A stretch of DNA of 64,000 nucleotides from NCBI GenBank assembly GCA_037074765.1, contig JBAMDO010000235.1, positions 26,757 to 90,756 on the forward strand. The letters are read 5' to 3'. The position numbers and the translations under genes are program-made. Below the pieces are notes generated by a model. That model was not told the origin of the DNA, searched no databases, and worked only from the letters and a program-made list of their open reading frames with translations. Positions 48,500 through 61,504 of this stretch are shown in pieces. Every line of letters starts with the position of its first letter. Position 1 is the first letter of the stretch. Source of the stretch: Mansonella perstans. Taxonomy: Eukaryota; Nematoda; Chromadorea; Rhabditida; Onchocercidae.

Positions 48500-51362
48500 C
48501 TAGAAAATAACCTATCGTCATCGGCCTATTATGTTTTTTATTAATATGCTTTTTATTAATATTTCGAACAAATACATTAAGTTAAACTGGATTTTGGAAT
48601 GATTTCTGAATGTGTTTACTAGATTCATCTTTCTTCTCTTTAAACAATTTCTGGAAACAAGCATTAAACAAGAGTCGTCATTATAAAAAACTGCCCGTTA
48701 TAATATCATGATAGTATCATAATATCATAATATCAACTAATAAAATAAAAGTTTTTTTTCTTTCCGAGTTTACAGGTGAATGAGAAAAATTTTCTCTCCG
48801 ACAACTAATTTACTTTGTGATTGAAGCTACTTTATTTAATAAAATTCGAGATTGGAAAAATGTGGAGTAGTGAAAGCAATGAAGTATGTTAAAAACATGA
48901 TTTTACAAAAAAAATTTTTTAAGTGAAAAACAAAGAAAGCACGCCTGGAAACATTTCTTGATTGACTGTAGACAAAAAAATTTTTATCACTACTGTTATC
49001 ACCAACTGCTGCCAAATTCAGTTAACCAATCGCATTCTAAAAAAAATTGCAAAGATGAGAATTCCCGAAAGCCGAGATATCGCTCTATCATATTCTAGAA
49101 TATGGAAAAATTTCAAAAATATAAAAGCTTGGAGTTGAATCCGAAAATGTTGAAAAAATGCAAGAAACTTGACAAGTTGCAAAGAAGAAACAAAATTCTA
49201 ATTCAATTCAAGTTGACGATTTTTTAAAAATCTAGTGAAATAAAATTAAGAAATCTTTCATAGAGAAATCATAGAAGCATATCTCTTTAATTACATTCAA
49301 TTGTTCGACTTATTTTTCAAAAAATTTTAGAAATTTCTATAGTTAATTAATTGATTAATTGATAAAACTGTAGTTTATTTTATTTTTGGACATTATTTTC
49401 TTCCTCTTTTCGCCTTATTTGTCATATCAATCTCATTTCCTTGCTTTCTTCCATTTCATCCTCGAATTTTTTTAGGTATATAAAGAAGCAGCAATAAATT
49501 ATAAAAACAAATAAAATTAGATAAGAAAACGAATCAAATAGAGAATGAGAAATAGGAAGGAACAGAAAACAGCTGTGTTATATGCAAGCTTATTTTTGTA
49601 GTGTAAACAATGGCTCTGTTTTAAGCGACTATTTGAAAAATAGAAAACTTTGGATTATAAAATGTTTTTCACTTTCTTTCTTTCTGTGTGTGGAGAAGAA
49701 AAATTAAGGCCTTTTAAAGGAGTTTATATTTTCCGAGATAGCGTAAAAATGACTATCAGCCTCTTGACAGTCCTTTAAGATACACAAATTAGCCTTACCA
49801 AAGATATAAATGTAATTTCTGGTATTGTTTCACATTTCAATAATGGAAATTGAAGCTTCATCAGAGATTTTATTAACTTTATTGCGGGGCAATTGGAAGA
49901 GATTGTATATTGAAGTTTGCATTGATTTAGTATATATCTTTGATATAATACAGATCGAAATATTTAGCAGAGATGCATTGCTTTCTCATTAGTACTTGTT
50001 ACTAAAGGACTAAACTTCTAAAAAAGGAAATCTATTACAATTAAAGGAAAATTCTGCGGCATATGCACTTCGCTACGAATTAAAATTTCCAATTTCATTT
50101 ATATATAGTAAATATAGTAAAATTGTTATATAGTAATCACAAGCAGATGTCAACTTGTACAGTACTACCTGTTATGTGCACTTATATACCTATGCCTATG
50201 AGTAGAAGTAAACAAAACTTAGAAGTAAACAAACACAAAATTTAAAAATGATAAACCTAATTCAGAGCTAAACTAGTGCATTTCTTTTCTCTATCATAAC
50301 ATATCATTGTTTTAAATAACCAACTGTAAATGAGTAATCTTTATATATCATTTAAACATCAATTTGAAATGATAACAGAGATCACTTCTTTCTTTAAATA
50401 TTTTTCGAGTGTTCATTTAACACAAACTATTTCACATTATTTTCGTAGTCTTGTTTATTCATCAAAAAATTGATTGATTTATAAACTTCAGAATTATTTC
50501 ACATAGCCATTTCCAACGATTTAGTAAGTACTGCTACTTGGAGGAGTCAAATGCTGATTAGTTTCGCTATTTCTAGCGATGACCACCTATGACATGACTT
50601 AATAAGTCATTCTCTGTAGTACTTGCAAAGAATATAAAGGGATCAAAAGAATTCCTTTATATGTAAAACTTTCAATAGTTTCATCTAACTTTCAGTAGTC
50701 AAGATGACCCTTTAAATTTTCAATAGTCAAGATGACCCTTTAAACTTTTAATAGTCAAGATGACCCTTTATGTGTTAAACTTTCAATAGTGTCAATTGAA
50801 GATGAGACAAAATATCTATACCCAATGATATTCCTTGGATTACATACACTCCAAACAAAGACTATTCTTGCTAGTTACATCGGAAATATCTATGCAATTT
50901 AAATTTCGCTGAAGGATAAATTATTTTCATTGCGTGCAGCGATTAGCAAAATTTCTCAGTTAAGGGCCGTGAATTGTATTTTGTTCAGTATTTCATAGCT
51001 ATCAACATTTAAGGGTTTACAAAAAGGGGCGAGGATGAGTGGGTGGCAGGGTTGCGAAGGAGTGAATTAGACGTAAAGCGAGTATTGTTAATTGCAAAGA
51101 GAAGAAGTAGAAATTTAGTTATGAGAATTAAAATTGATTGACCTTTTGATTAATGCAATTAAAATTAATGTAAAATTAAAATTAACTTTTTTGATTATTT
51201 TAATTAAAATTATTATCTTTTATTATTTATAAAATTTTTTGTGAAAACACATTTTTTTGCATAGTGCTAAAGCTTAATTTATTATTATTTGTTAATTTTT
51301 GATTTATTAAAAATTACTTTGCAAAAATTATTTCTATGCAGGCAATATAAATATCAAAGAAA
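48500..51362. other. Intergenic stretch, possible 5' part of the minus-strand gene
   Basis: Short exon-like pieces occur on the minus strand (for example 48649-48595, KLFKEKKDESSKHIQKSF), but I could not link them in phase. The rest is AT-rich with no supported exon. A short tandem repeat lies at 50690-50780. TATGCAG at 51335-51341 is a candidate trans-splice acceptor for the BED gene. Confidence 0.45.
50693..50780. repeat. 28-bp tandem repeat, three copies
   Basis: The word AGTCAAGATGACCCTTTA begins at 50697, 50725 and 50753, with T-rich spacers between, giving a 28-bp period. Confidence 0.85.
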
Positions 51363-54300
51363 ATGGGCCGACGACAGGGCAATGTATTTGATAGGAAAGA
51401 AGTGATGGATTTAATGCAACAACGATTGGATGGTTCAATTAAAAGTTTACGTGAACTAAAGGATAGAATTGCAGAGGAGACCGGTGAACAGATTGCACTT
51501 ACAACACTCTGGCAACAGATCCATAAAATGAGGGTTTGTTTTACTATAAGATAATAGATCATTAAGCTAATCATACTAATAATTATTCTTGAATTATTTT
51601 TCAAAATATCAACTCTTACATCGATATTTTAAGTTAAATGTTTTTTTTTTTTTTTTAAAGATTAGATTTAAATGATGTGAATCATTTGAATCTATTTAAC
51701 TAGTACTGGTAGTTTTTTGATACATGCGGAATGTATTCCATTATAGCTCGATGTTTTCCAACTTTTTTCTAACAAATGAAAAAATTGAAAAGTATTATAG
51801 TGCAAGTTTTCAGGGCGAAGCAGTTGAAAATAGATCTGGTTATGTTCGAATGAATACATCACGTGTCTCACGAATCGATGGCTCGAGAGTTAGTGTTCAG
51901 GAAGAAGATGATGCTATTAATACGCATACTCCATCTACTGGGGTTGAACTCTCGGACGGTATGTTCGTCATATTCGTGTAAAAATTGTTATTAATTGAGG
52001 AAAAAGAATAAGAACTGGCCATAACTTGGTTTTATGTAGTTACCTTATGATTTTAATTATTATTTATGCTTTTACTCGTTTTATTTAGTTACTCTTAGAA
52101 GGTTTCATTTTCCCACATGCTCTTTCTTGTCTACGAACGTAGGCTGCTATTTTGCAATTTAGATGGCAGAATTTTAAAGTGAGTAAATAGTTGATGATTT
52201 AATTAACATAGCTAAAATACAATGGGAAGTTCTTTTTGGAATTAAAACTTGAGACTGATTTTTGACTACAATTTTAGCAACCAGTCCTTCATTACGTCGA
52301 TCAACTCGTGCGCCTAAACGGAAAAGCTATTCGCCAGCGCCCATGTCATCCAAACTTGACTTGAAGAAATCGCGTGTTGGGTAATAGTCCACTCACTGAC
52401 TGATTTTCAGCATTCGTTTCTGAAATAGTTAAGGCTAAAAAGTAAATATTGAGTTGAAAGCACTGAAAATTTTATAGCTCTAGAAAATTTTCACTATATC
52501 GTTTATTGGAGATAAATGGAGAGGATTCACAATGTCTAAAATTGTGATAGTATTTACAGTACAACGACTGTGCCTAGTAGCAATATAACTTTGATTTCTC
52601 ATTCGCTAAGATGCTTGGGAATGCCGAAAAAGGACAAGATTGTTAGACGGAAAAGAATTGATGAGCCAAAGCACTGGGACAAAGATGTGGAAGAGTCAAT
52701 TAGACAAGAAGCCTTGAGGTTGCTTTAAACATTCTTTTTATTTTAGTGCTATTCTTCATTCGATTTGTGTGTGTTTCGTATTTTTGTTTTTTATTTCTTT
52801 ATCCCATTGCTTTATTTTCTCATTACATCTTGTCAGGAGTTTTGTTTACTCTTAATAAAATGAAACTGGTTGCAAACTCCTGATCAAAGTTTCATTACAT
52901 TGTGACGATGTCTTTTCCCTAATAAAATGCCTTTTTTATGTCAAAATAAAAGAAAAACAACACTTAGATAGTAAGAAGAGTACCACCGATATAAGAATAT
53001 CCATAGAAGAAATTTATTATGAATGTCTTTTTGATTTCAGGCACGAGGAGGAAGCTGCGGATGACCCACTTGCTAAGGCAAAATCAAAAGTTTGGTTATT
53101 TTGTGAGAAATTTGACGAAGATGGTGAATCAAAAGCAAAATGTAGAATTTGTGGTATGGTAAGTTTTCGTATCAAGTTTTTTTGGACGTAGTGAAGGATC
53201 TCTTTTTGTTTTTTGGACTTCGTCATTCTTGCGATGGTAGCGTACTTTGTTTCGTTTGATGAAGGCTTGCAAAGGATTGCTTCACAAACGAGTTCGGAAG
53301 TTTATAAGCTTCTAACATTTAGTTCTAGCTTTCCTTTTGTGCGAGCAATTTTTGATGAATGCCCTTCTAATTCCAGGTCATGGTGCGTAAGTTGGGTTCA
53401 ACGAGGGCAATGCTGCGTCATTTACGCAAAATGCACGATAATTTGATTGAAGGAATTATCAGGCCGGTAACAAAACGTGTTACAGCAATTGCTGGAAAAC
53501 CGAGAGGTGATGATGGCTTCGATATTGATGATGATAGCGCATGGGTGGAAGAGGTTGATGAAGAAGATTTCGATGATTATGATGGTATGACAATGGTTGC
53601 TAGATTTACATTAATATGCTAATTCTTGCGAATTTTTTAAAACTGTTTAGGACTTTTTCATTCATATAACTTTTATTTTAAGGAAAGTTAATCGAAAATT
53701 TCTGTAGATGAAGATAGAAAAAGGACCAGTAAGAAGATGGCTTGTCGCATCAGCGATGTGAAAACTTGTTATAAACTGTTCAAATTTTTATAGTAAATGA
53801 TTTTTAATGCATATGATCTTACCATATTGTTTAAGAACAGCAATATGCAGTTGAACAGCATTGTGTAGATAAAGGAAAAGTGATAGCCTACAACAGTTAT
53901 GCAGATGAAGGAGGTCCATCTTATGCTGGCGAAGTATTCATTCGAGAAGATGGATCGTAAGTATATGGCCGATAATTTACATTTTTTTATGTCTTACATC
54001 TACTGATTAGTTTTACTTTGCTGTAGTAATTGAAGAGAATTTAATTTCTATATTCTGTTCTTAATTATTTAAATTCTTGTTTGAGTTTCAGTTACGCTGA
54101 TGGAGATGAATTTGTCGACGTGGTATATGTGCAGGACGAAAATTCGTTTGAGGAAATCATTTCAAAATCGAGTGATGGAAGTACATTTGTCAATAAGTAA
54201 TTCCATCAATTACAGTTTGCTTTTTCATTGCTCACTCTACTTCAAAAAAAATAGAAATTGTTCTATTTAATTTATCTTTAGGCCTAATCACTTTTCAGCG

Positions 54301-54946
54301 AATTGCCTTCCATGGAAAATAGAGGTGGTGAAGCTGCTGTACCTTCACGTCTGAAGCGCAGCATTTCTGATTCTGAATTAGCCCAGCCATCCTCTAGAAA
54401 CGGTAACAATGAGCTTGAACATTATGAAGATACAAATTTGGTATGATTTTGATATTTTATTATGTCAAGATGCTGTGTGACCAAAAAAATGTATGAATAG
54501 GATTGCTTTGAAGTGAAGTCAATAATCCCACAATGCTGATATAGTATCAAAGTAGAATAATTTCATATCTTATGGAGTGACACCTCTCAATATTAGATGC
54601 ATCTTTTAAAGTAATATTCCTACAGAGCTTATGGAGGGACACCTCTCAATACAAAGTGCATCTTTTGAAGTAATATTTCTATATATTTCAGGAGGTGAAT
54701 GGATCGATGGAGAATCCAAATTTACTGACTGGAGGGGAAAAAAGACGACAAGACATAGATGATGAACAGTTTAGCCGCACTGTCGCCTCATCCATTCTAG
54801 CATTTCCTCCGGAGCAACGCGAACTTGTGCGTTGTGCCGTCATGCAGTGTATAGAAGAACTGAGATCGGCTGAATCAACAGCGACTGAAGAACCAGGAGT
54901 TTCTGAAGTAACTGATGAAGAACTGGTTCAAATCTCCGACATTTGA
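51363..54946 (+). CDS. BED-type zinc-finger protein
   Basis: Eleven exons: 51363-51533, 51814-51958, 52278-52380, 52560-52718, 53041-53158, 53377-53584, 53708-53728, 53851-53956, 54092-54196, 54299-54440 and 54692-54946, about 510 residues in consistent phase. The N-terminus (MGRRQGNVFDRKEVMDLMQQ, SIKSLRELKDRIAEE) is helical and unrecognised. Basic segments STRAPKRKSYSP and PKKDKIVRRKRID follow. The BED finger is at residues ~205-250: KVWLFCEKFDED, KCRICGM, then RAMLRHLRKMH, giving C-x2-C and H-x4-H ligands split by an intron. An acidic stretch (DDDSAWVEEVDEEDFDDYD) and a C-terminal helix (FSRTVASSILAFPPEQRELV) follow. BED fingers bind DNA, and many derive from transposases. This one has eleven exons and no transposase domain, so a host transcription factor is likely. 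Confidence 0.87.
53708..53850 (+). other. Alternative splice choice in the BED gene
   Basis: Two phase-compatible routes exist between exon 6 and exon 8. Route one uses a 21-base exon (53708-53728, donor A|GTAAGA) joined to the acceptor after ATATGCAG at 53850. Route two uses a 50-base exon (53708-53757, donor GAT|GTGAAA) joined to the acceptor after AAGAACAG at 53840, adding SKKMACRISD and QYAV. Both keep the frame. The first has the stronger donor. Confidence 0.55.
54566..54682. repeat. ~58-bp direct duplication in the last intron of the BED gene
   Basis: The segment CTTATGGAGTGACACCTCTC and the following AAAGTAATATTCCTA recur just downstream as CTTATGGAGGGACACCTCTC with AAGTAATATTTCTA. 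The second copy ends close to the TTTCAG acceptor of the last exon. Confidence 0.85.
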
Positions 54947-57511
54947 AGTTTCATCACTATTCATAAAGAACAGTTCTTATTTGTTTGAATTATGAAATTT
55001 ATTTTTAGATATCATCACCTCACGTAGAATATCTATTTTTTGATTCAGTGCTTGCTGCAATTAATACATACTCGCTACACTTCATATGAATAATCGACTC
55101 GAAAATCTTGAATTTATTTTTTAAGAAAGTAATTTAGTCCTCTTGAAATCCCTATTACTTGAGTACCGATTTTTCATTTTCTTGTGGTAAACTGTACTTA
55201 ATATATTGCTAAGAAAATTATGAAAATGAAAGTGGGTGTTGGTGTATAGGTGGAATGGGTATAAAATTATGGTTTATTATCACGACAGGTTATTGTTTAT
55301 TTTTTTTTAACCATTTATGGTTTTTCAATGATTTATTTCATTTTTGTGTTCATAAAATTATTAAGCCATTTATTTGCCTCGTTATATGCTAGTTCATAAT
55401 TTCGTCCTAATCTTCAATGTTCTTTTTTTTTCATACGATTCACTAAGGAGGAAGAAACAATTTTTATCATTAAAAATTGTCCTAAGTGTAAACGATTTGT
55501 CGAATTAACGTGCTTCTTCCGTTTTATTGTCATTTCATTTTTATCTGATTTCTGTTGAATCTTTTTTTATTTTAAGCAATGGCTTTTAATGTAATTTTTT
55601 GTACTAATATTTCGTTATCTTTTAAATATTAAATATTTTAATCTTGATATAGTGTGAAAGGCTTGTATGACTTATAGTTCTACAGTATCCACTCGAATTT
55701 TTCGGACATATCAATGCTTTTCGAAACTGGGCCTTTGGTTTACTGATATAGATGATACATTGTTTTAAGTGATTCAGGAATTGAATAATATTTCTTTAAA
55801 AATTTCATAAAAGGAATTGATTCTTTATGCAAAAAAGGTGGATTCCGTGGAATTGCACGTAGATTGTTGTATCAGATCGTTCCAAGTTTTAAGGACATAA
55901 AGCGATTTTTTAAATAATGCTCAATTTTTCGTTTATTGCTACCAGTGCAATTCTTTACAGCCATTTTCTTCCAAATGAATGTTTCTTCAGATAACATCCC
56001 ATGTGTCTGAAAAAAAACTTCGGAACTAATTGGATGCGTGGCTATTAAACTTTTTTTAATGAGTTCGTAGGATTTATTACATAGATTTTCATTGCATTTC
56101 CTGTAGACATGGTTTGTCTACCATCAGTTTATTGTTGCTGTTTGGTGTTAGTGAATTCAGAAGCTGTGCAATATTTTTTTTTTCAAGTTACCGTTTGTAA
56201 ATTTATTCAAAACATTATTGCACGATTTCCCCAATATTTCTTAGTAGTCATGCGCTAAGTTTTGAGAATTAAATTCATTTCTTTTTCGATATTTTTAAAT
56301 TTCTTCGAGTGTGAGAAATGAAAAAGATGACTGCTACATTTTTTTCGATTTAAATGTAAAGTCGAGCCTTCTGACATAGATTGAGTCTGAAATCTCTTTA
56401 CTATTTCTACTTATATGTGTTAAAACTTACTATTAAATTAAATTAAGATGTTGATTGAAAGTAGTTTTAAATTTAGTTGAATGTGAAAAACCTCATGATT
56501 GTTGTTATAGATGAATGGATGAGTATGGATAAAGAATTCAGATAGGAATATTCTGAAAGATTATAGGCTGTCATACATAACCTAGCATATTTGCCCTAAT
56601 TCTTATGTCTTAACTATTTCAAAAATATATGCAAAGCTGCAAGGATATCAAATTATTTTATATTAGTGAGGCAAAAATCGCGGAGCAATGCCAAATTATT
56701 AGCACTTTTCCATGTGATTTACAAAATCTCATTGATCTTTTGTTACATTCAATACTACTAGTTGAATATAACAATGACTTCAAAATTTACCCTTTCTTCA
56801 TCAAAAAATTTCTCACTGCTAAAATTTTCTGCTCCTTTAATTAAATATTAGAAACATGCAATAGGAGGATTTTGCAAGACAGTAAGAATTATTCGATTTA
56901 TCGATTAAACATATTTCTCAAATTTATAACTTCAATATAGTACAATACAAAAGACTGAATGTAAAACTTGTAAAATTTATTTGAAATATTAAAAATGGTA
57001 ATTTTACGAATCAGTTGAATTTTACTAAAATTGAATTATCCTATCTCTGAAAAATGTATTTATGCTTGTAGTTTACTTGGAAATCATAAAATTTTTATTG
57101 CATGATTTATAGCTATCTTGAAATACTTGTAAAGTAATCCAATCTAGGCATTCGTTAAAATTAGAAATTGCGAAAAAAAAAAAGCATACATGACTTGTAC
57201 TTCATTTTTGTTCGCTGAAGTTAAGTTTCTAGAAAATTAGAACTTATAGGAAAAAGAATATAAATGAATTGTGATGACCTTCATTTCTTTGAAATAACTT
57301 CCATTAAATATCTATTTAACATTAAAATACTTATGCAAATCACATATAGTTCAAACGGACTTTGTATCTCACAATTAAAATGGTTTATATTCATTTCTCA
57401 CTGATAAGGATGTATTTCACTTCTTATTAATCAAACTGCTTACTTCTATCTATAATTACAATTAAATAAGCAGTCGATCAAAAAATGGTAGCTCATTCAG
57501 TAAAACGCTGT
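54947..57511. other. 3' flank of the BED gene and gene-free stretch
   Basis: Long AT-rich region with no supported exon on either strand. It includes the BED gene 3' UTR, whose end I cannot fix. Confidence 0.55.
57502..57505 (-). terminator. RNA polymerase III terminator of tRNA-Val
   Basis: On the minus strand a run of four T lies seven bases beyond the tRNA 3' end, the usual minimal Pol III stop signal. Confidence 0.7.
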
Positions 57512-57584
57512 TGATCCAGGGCGGGATCGAACCGCCGGCCTTCTGCGTGTAAAGCAGATGTGATAACCACTACACCACTGGACC
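57512..57584 (-). tRNA. tRNA-Val(TAC)
   Basis: The minus strand folds into a complete 73-base cloverleaf without intron. The acceptor stem is GGTCCAG paired with CTGGATC (one G-U), and the discriminator base is A. The A box is TGGTGTAGTGG. The anticodon arm is TCTGC-TTTACAC-GCAGA with anticodon TAC (valine, GTA codons). The T arm contains the B box GGTTCGATCCC. CCA is not encoded, as expected for a eukaryotic nuclear tRNA. Confidence 0.97.
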
Positions 57585-58253
57585 GTCATGCAATTATGCA
57601 ACTTAAACCAATTTAAAAATGCTTTAATTGATATTAGCTAGCATAGATGTGTTTCATTGTACAATGCAATAGAAAGTTTTCAGATATGCTTCATTAATTA
57701 TTCAAATGTCTGTTATTTCTTATTTTATCGAAAAAAAAAAACTATCGATTATTTATAAGGAAGATCAGGGAGTAATGTAGAAATTTTCAAACTTATTCAA
57801 CCCTTTCTTGTATATTATCACTAGAGTATTACATTGTACTAATTAAATATACATAATTAGATACAGGTACTAATTAAATACTCATTAAATATACATAATT
57901 AAAGACAATTTGTTTTTTGGTTTGACTTGGACGACAGTCGTCTCGAAATATTTATTTCCACACTTATCTGATTTGTGATTGCAGAATGTATTTCGCATCT
58001 TATATTTGGAGCTGTTGATATGTATTTATGTAAAATTAATTTATACTATAAAATTAGAAGTTTGAATAAATAGATAATTATCCTTGAAAACCATTGACAA
58101 ATGAAATCACAACAAAATTTTAAAGGTTTTACTTTCGCAATAATTTTAAAAATAATTTAATGAATCAAAATGATATTTTACTTTTTATTGTTCGGATGAG
58201 TAAGCAGTAACTCGTCCATTTCTGCATATTTTTTTGTACCATCTCTTTATTTA
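57585..58253. other. Gene-free stretch between tRNA-Val and the peptidase relic
   Basis: AT-rich, with small repeats of ACTAATTAAATA (57837-57900). No exon is supported. Confidence 0.6.
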
Positions 58254-58945
58254 ATGATATGGTTTTGTCGAGTAATAGATGAATCTTGGCCCGCACATTA
58301 TATATCACACTTGATAGGTCATGAAGGTCCTGGATCATTATTATCTGAACTCAAAAAACGCGGTTGGGTTAGTTTCGGTAACTTTAGCGTGTCAGTAGAT
58401 CTAAGCGAAGAAGGTTTGCTACATACCGATACATTGTTAAACTGGTGTTCAATGAAGTGGGTTTAGTGAAGGATGCTGGCCAATTGAAATGGATTTTTGA
58501 TGAATTGTAGCAGTTACAAGAAATTAAAATTTCGTTTTAAGGACAAAGAAAATCCATTGAATTATGTTACGCATGTTTCATCCGAATTACAACGTATACT
58601 GTTCGAAGATGTAATCTGAGCGGATTATAAAATGGACGTTTACAACCAAGATTTAATAAAAGGATTTATCGGCGAAATAAAATCCGAAAATATGTTTTAT
58701 ACTGTAATTTCACAAGAATACACTGGGAAAGAGAATAATATAAAACAAAAATGGTATGGGACAGAACACAATACTACAAAAATTGACAAGGAAATTTTAT
58801 CGAAATTCAATGATGCACCAGTTCAAACACCAAATTTCTTGCACTTACCGGCCAACAATTAGTACCTTGCAACAAAACGTGATCTAAAATCACGTGAGGA
58901 AGCTAGAGAAATATCCCATCTTGCTACTGTACAATCCAGGTAGAT
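58254..58945 (+). pseudogene. Decayed insulin-degrading-enzyme (M16 peptidase) copy
   Basis: Conserved pieces of the non-catalytic middle of insulysin occur in order without introns: [35 protein letters not shown], then after a frame change KWIFDEL and RFKDKENPLNYVTHVSSELQ, and then MDVYNQDLIKGFIGEI, QKWYGTEHNTTKIDKEIL and LKSREEAREISHL. The reading is broken by a frameshift near 58440, stops at 58508-58510, 58617-58619 and 58860-58862, and a further frame change near 58540. About a dozen residues normally present after the RGW motif (a GG-containing loop) are missing. Only roughly 220 codons of a protein of about 1,000 are present and the zinc-site domain is absent. The lack of introns over this length suggests a processed copy or a fragment. 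It cannot encode an active enzyme. Confidence 0.85.
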
Positions 58946-59204
58946 TTTACAAAGATCGACTTTTGCAACCCGGCATAATTTTTTTTCCATTCATTTCCTG
59001 TAAAAAAATCATTTTACAAAAACATTCCAACATGAACTGAATCAATTGAAAACTAATTGATCACTTAACAGTTGAGTAATTACTTTTTGATCATTTCTGC
59101 ACATATTTGTTCTTATCCATTGGAGAGATCCCGACATTTCTACCCCCATCCTTCAATACCCTTGTGTTGATTGTTGAGCCATTACTTTCCAGCAATTTTT
59201 GTAA

Positions 59205-60155
59205 ATCTCTTTCTGGCTAATCTGGCTAATCTCCTGGCTAATCTCCCAAGTACAAATTTGCTGGCTGGCTAATCTCCCAAGTACAAATTTGCTGGATCTT
59301 GTCCCTCCTGCTGAAAGAGGCTGTATTTTGGTTGTTGGGATTCAGGCTGTATTTTGGTTGTTGGATACAAATTTGCTAGCTCTTGCTGTATTTTGGTTGT
59401 TGGGATTCAGGCTGTATTTTGGTTGTTGGGTACAAATTTGCTAGCTCTTCTGTATTTTGGTTGTTGGTACAATTTGCTAGCTCTTCTGTATTTTGTTGTT
59501 GGATTCATGTATTTTGGTTGTTGATCATTTGCTGCTCTTCTGTATTTTGGTTGTTGGGATTCAGGCTGTATTTTGGTTGTTGGATACAAATTTGCTAGCT
59601 CTTGCTGTATTTTGGTTGTTGGGATTCAGGCTGTATTTTGGTTGTTGGGTACAAATTTGCTAGCTCTTCCTGTATTTTGGTTGTTGGGATTCAGGCTGTA
59701 TTTTGGTTGTTGGGTACAAATTTGCTAGCTCTTCCTGTATTTTGGTTGTTGGGTACAAATTTGCTAGCTCTTCCTGTATTTTGGTTGTTGGGATTACAAA
59801 TTTGCTAGCTCTTCCTGTATTTTGGTTGTTGGGATTCAGGCTGTATTTTGGTTGTTGGATACAAATTTGCTGGCTCTTGCTGTATTTTGGTTGTTGGGAT
59901 TCAGGCTGTATTTTGGTTGTTGGTACAAATTTGCTGGCTCTTGCTGTATTTTGGTTGTTGGGATTCAGGCTGTATTTTGGTTGTTGGGTACAAATTTGCT
60001 AGCTCTTCCTGTATTTTGGTTGTTGGGATTCAGGCTGTATTTTGGTTGTTGGATACAAATTTGCTGCCTCTTCCTGTATTTTGGTTGTTGGGATTCAGCG
60101 CCTGCTGGATATGTTACTGTTATCGAAAGAGGCTGTATTTTGGTTGTTTGGACTC
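59205..60155. repeat. Minisatellite with a two-tier ~65-bp unit
   Basis: The core CTGTATTTTGGTTGTTGGG recurs about 25 times. It alternates between a 26-bp unit ending ATTCAGG and a 39-bp unit ending TACAAATTTGCTAGCTCTTC, giving a higher-order unit of about 65 bp. Copies vary by small deletions, and a variant without the core (CTGGCTAATCTCCCAAG) opens the array. Because 65 is not a multiple of three, all frames cycle through the same peptides (FWLLGIQAV, CILVVG), which explains the overlapping long open frames here. I do not regard them as genes. Confidence 0.95.
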
Positions 60156-61504
60156 AGCCCTGCAATGAAAATTAGCCCATTATGCAATGAAAAACGTTTC
60201 TCACGGCAACGTTAAAATGTCATTCTCCCGAAATAGCTGCTGTAAAGGCTTTTAAAACATTGGCAAATTACAGATACAACAAATAAAAAACAAAAACGAC
60301 CAGAATAATTCTTTCTCCTCTGTCCCTCTCGTCCAATTCTCTCTCTCTCTCTCTCGTTTCACCATATCTTTACCTACTCCTTTTCTGGACAATAAACTGT
60401 CGTCCCAAATTTTTGAGAAAAATAAAGAAATTGAACTTATGATTCTCATTTACTCAAGAGTCTATGATGAGAAACAACCAAAATTTATTCATGATTTAAT
60501 TGAGCGGTTTATCTTTTTTGTACCAGATCAGGGAGCGTTGTATTGGGTTGAATTGATTGTGGTTTGGATAAAGTTTGTGTGATTGGATTGAGTTGCCGGA
60601 ACACTCAAACTTGAGTAATTAAACCTTTAGTAGAATAATTGGATAAGGACATAAGTGAGTAAGTAAGTAAATGAGAAAACCAATGAATGTGCGGTTGTAA
60701 AATCGACAGTCTATATATAGTCGTAGAAAAGGCGGGATTAAAAGCTTAATACAAAGATCATAAAGTCAAAGTGATAAAAGCGGGAATTAATTATGATTGA
60801 CAATAGATGATTTACAACAGCGGCATCTTCGAAGCGATACCAAAGTACTTATCAGAATAAATAAACAAAGATGTTATTGGTGGAAAGATTGACAGTTTAT
60901 AGTGGTGAAGAGGGGGAATTAATTGCTTAAAACAATGACCCTTTGTATGGTAGTATAGCACAGTAGCTGCTGCTTTGTTAGCTTACTGTAAAAAAGAGGA
61001 TTGACAGTAATACAAATCCTTTGGTGTAGTAGATAAATACCTTAAGTTGCTGCTAATAAAGCATTTTCCTTGTATGAATAGAAAGGATGTGAATTTACAT
61101 GATAACAAAGAACATGGAAATAAATCTAAGAATGTAACTTTAGTTGAATGCTTCACAATGTTATTAACGTTTATTTACATTTTAATTTATTGAGTTATGA
61201 AATTCGCGATCATTATCATCACATTTCCTCCTTTCCTATACAGCTTTTATATCACAAAGGTTTTTCTATTATTTTTTCACTATTTTTTATTTACTACCTT
61301 ATGCTTTCTTGTGTGAAGAAATTGGTCGGTTCAGGCGGATTAGCGAGTAGAACAAATGGAGATAGAAGTCCCAATATCATAAATGAAATGCTTTAAAATA
61401 GCTTATTTTTTTTGCTAGACAAGCTTATTTTGCGGTGTTCGTTAATTGAAAGCTCAATTAACAAGGATGCTTTTCACAAAATTTAACGTTCAATATTTTG
61501 CCAG
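60156..61504. other. Gene-free stretch right of the minisatellite
   Basis: AT-rich, with a short CT microsatellite (60337-60354). Open frames here lack splice-linked partners and coding-like composition. No exon is called. Confidence 0.5.

Noticed and set aside
56629..56844. 71-codon plus-strand frame in the BED gene 3' flank
   Set aside because: No partner exon or recognisable motif, and composition follows the AT background.
59383..60175. Several overlapping long frames (CILVVG / FWLLG repeats)
   Set aside because: They are created by the minisatellite, whose period is not a multiple of three. No start context, splice or family supports them.
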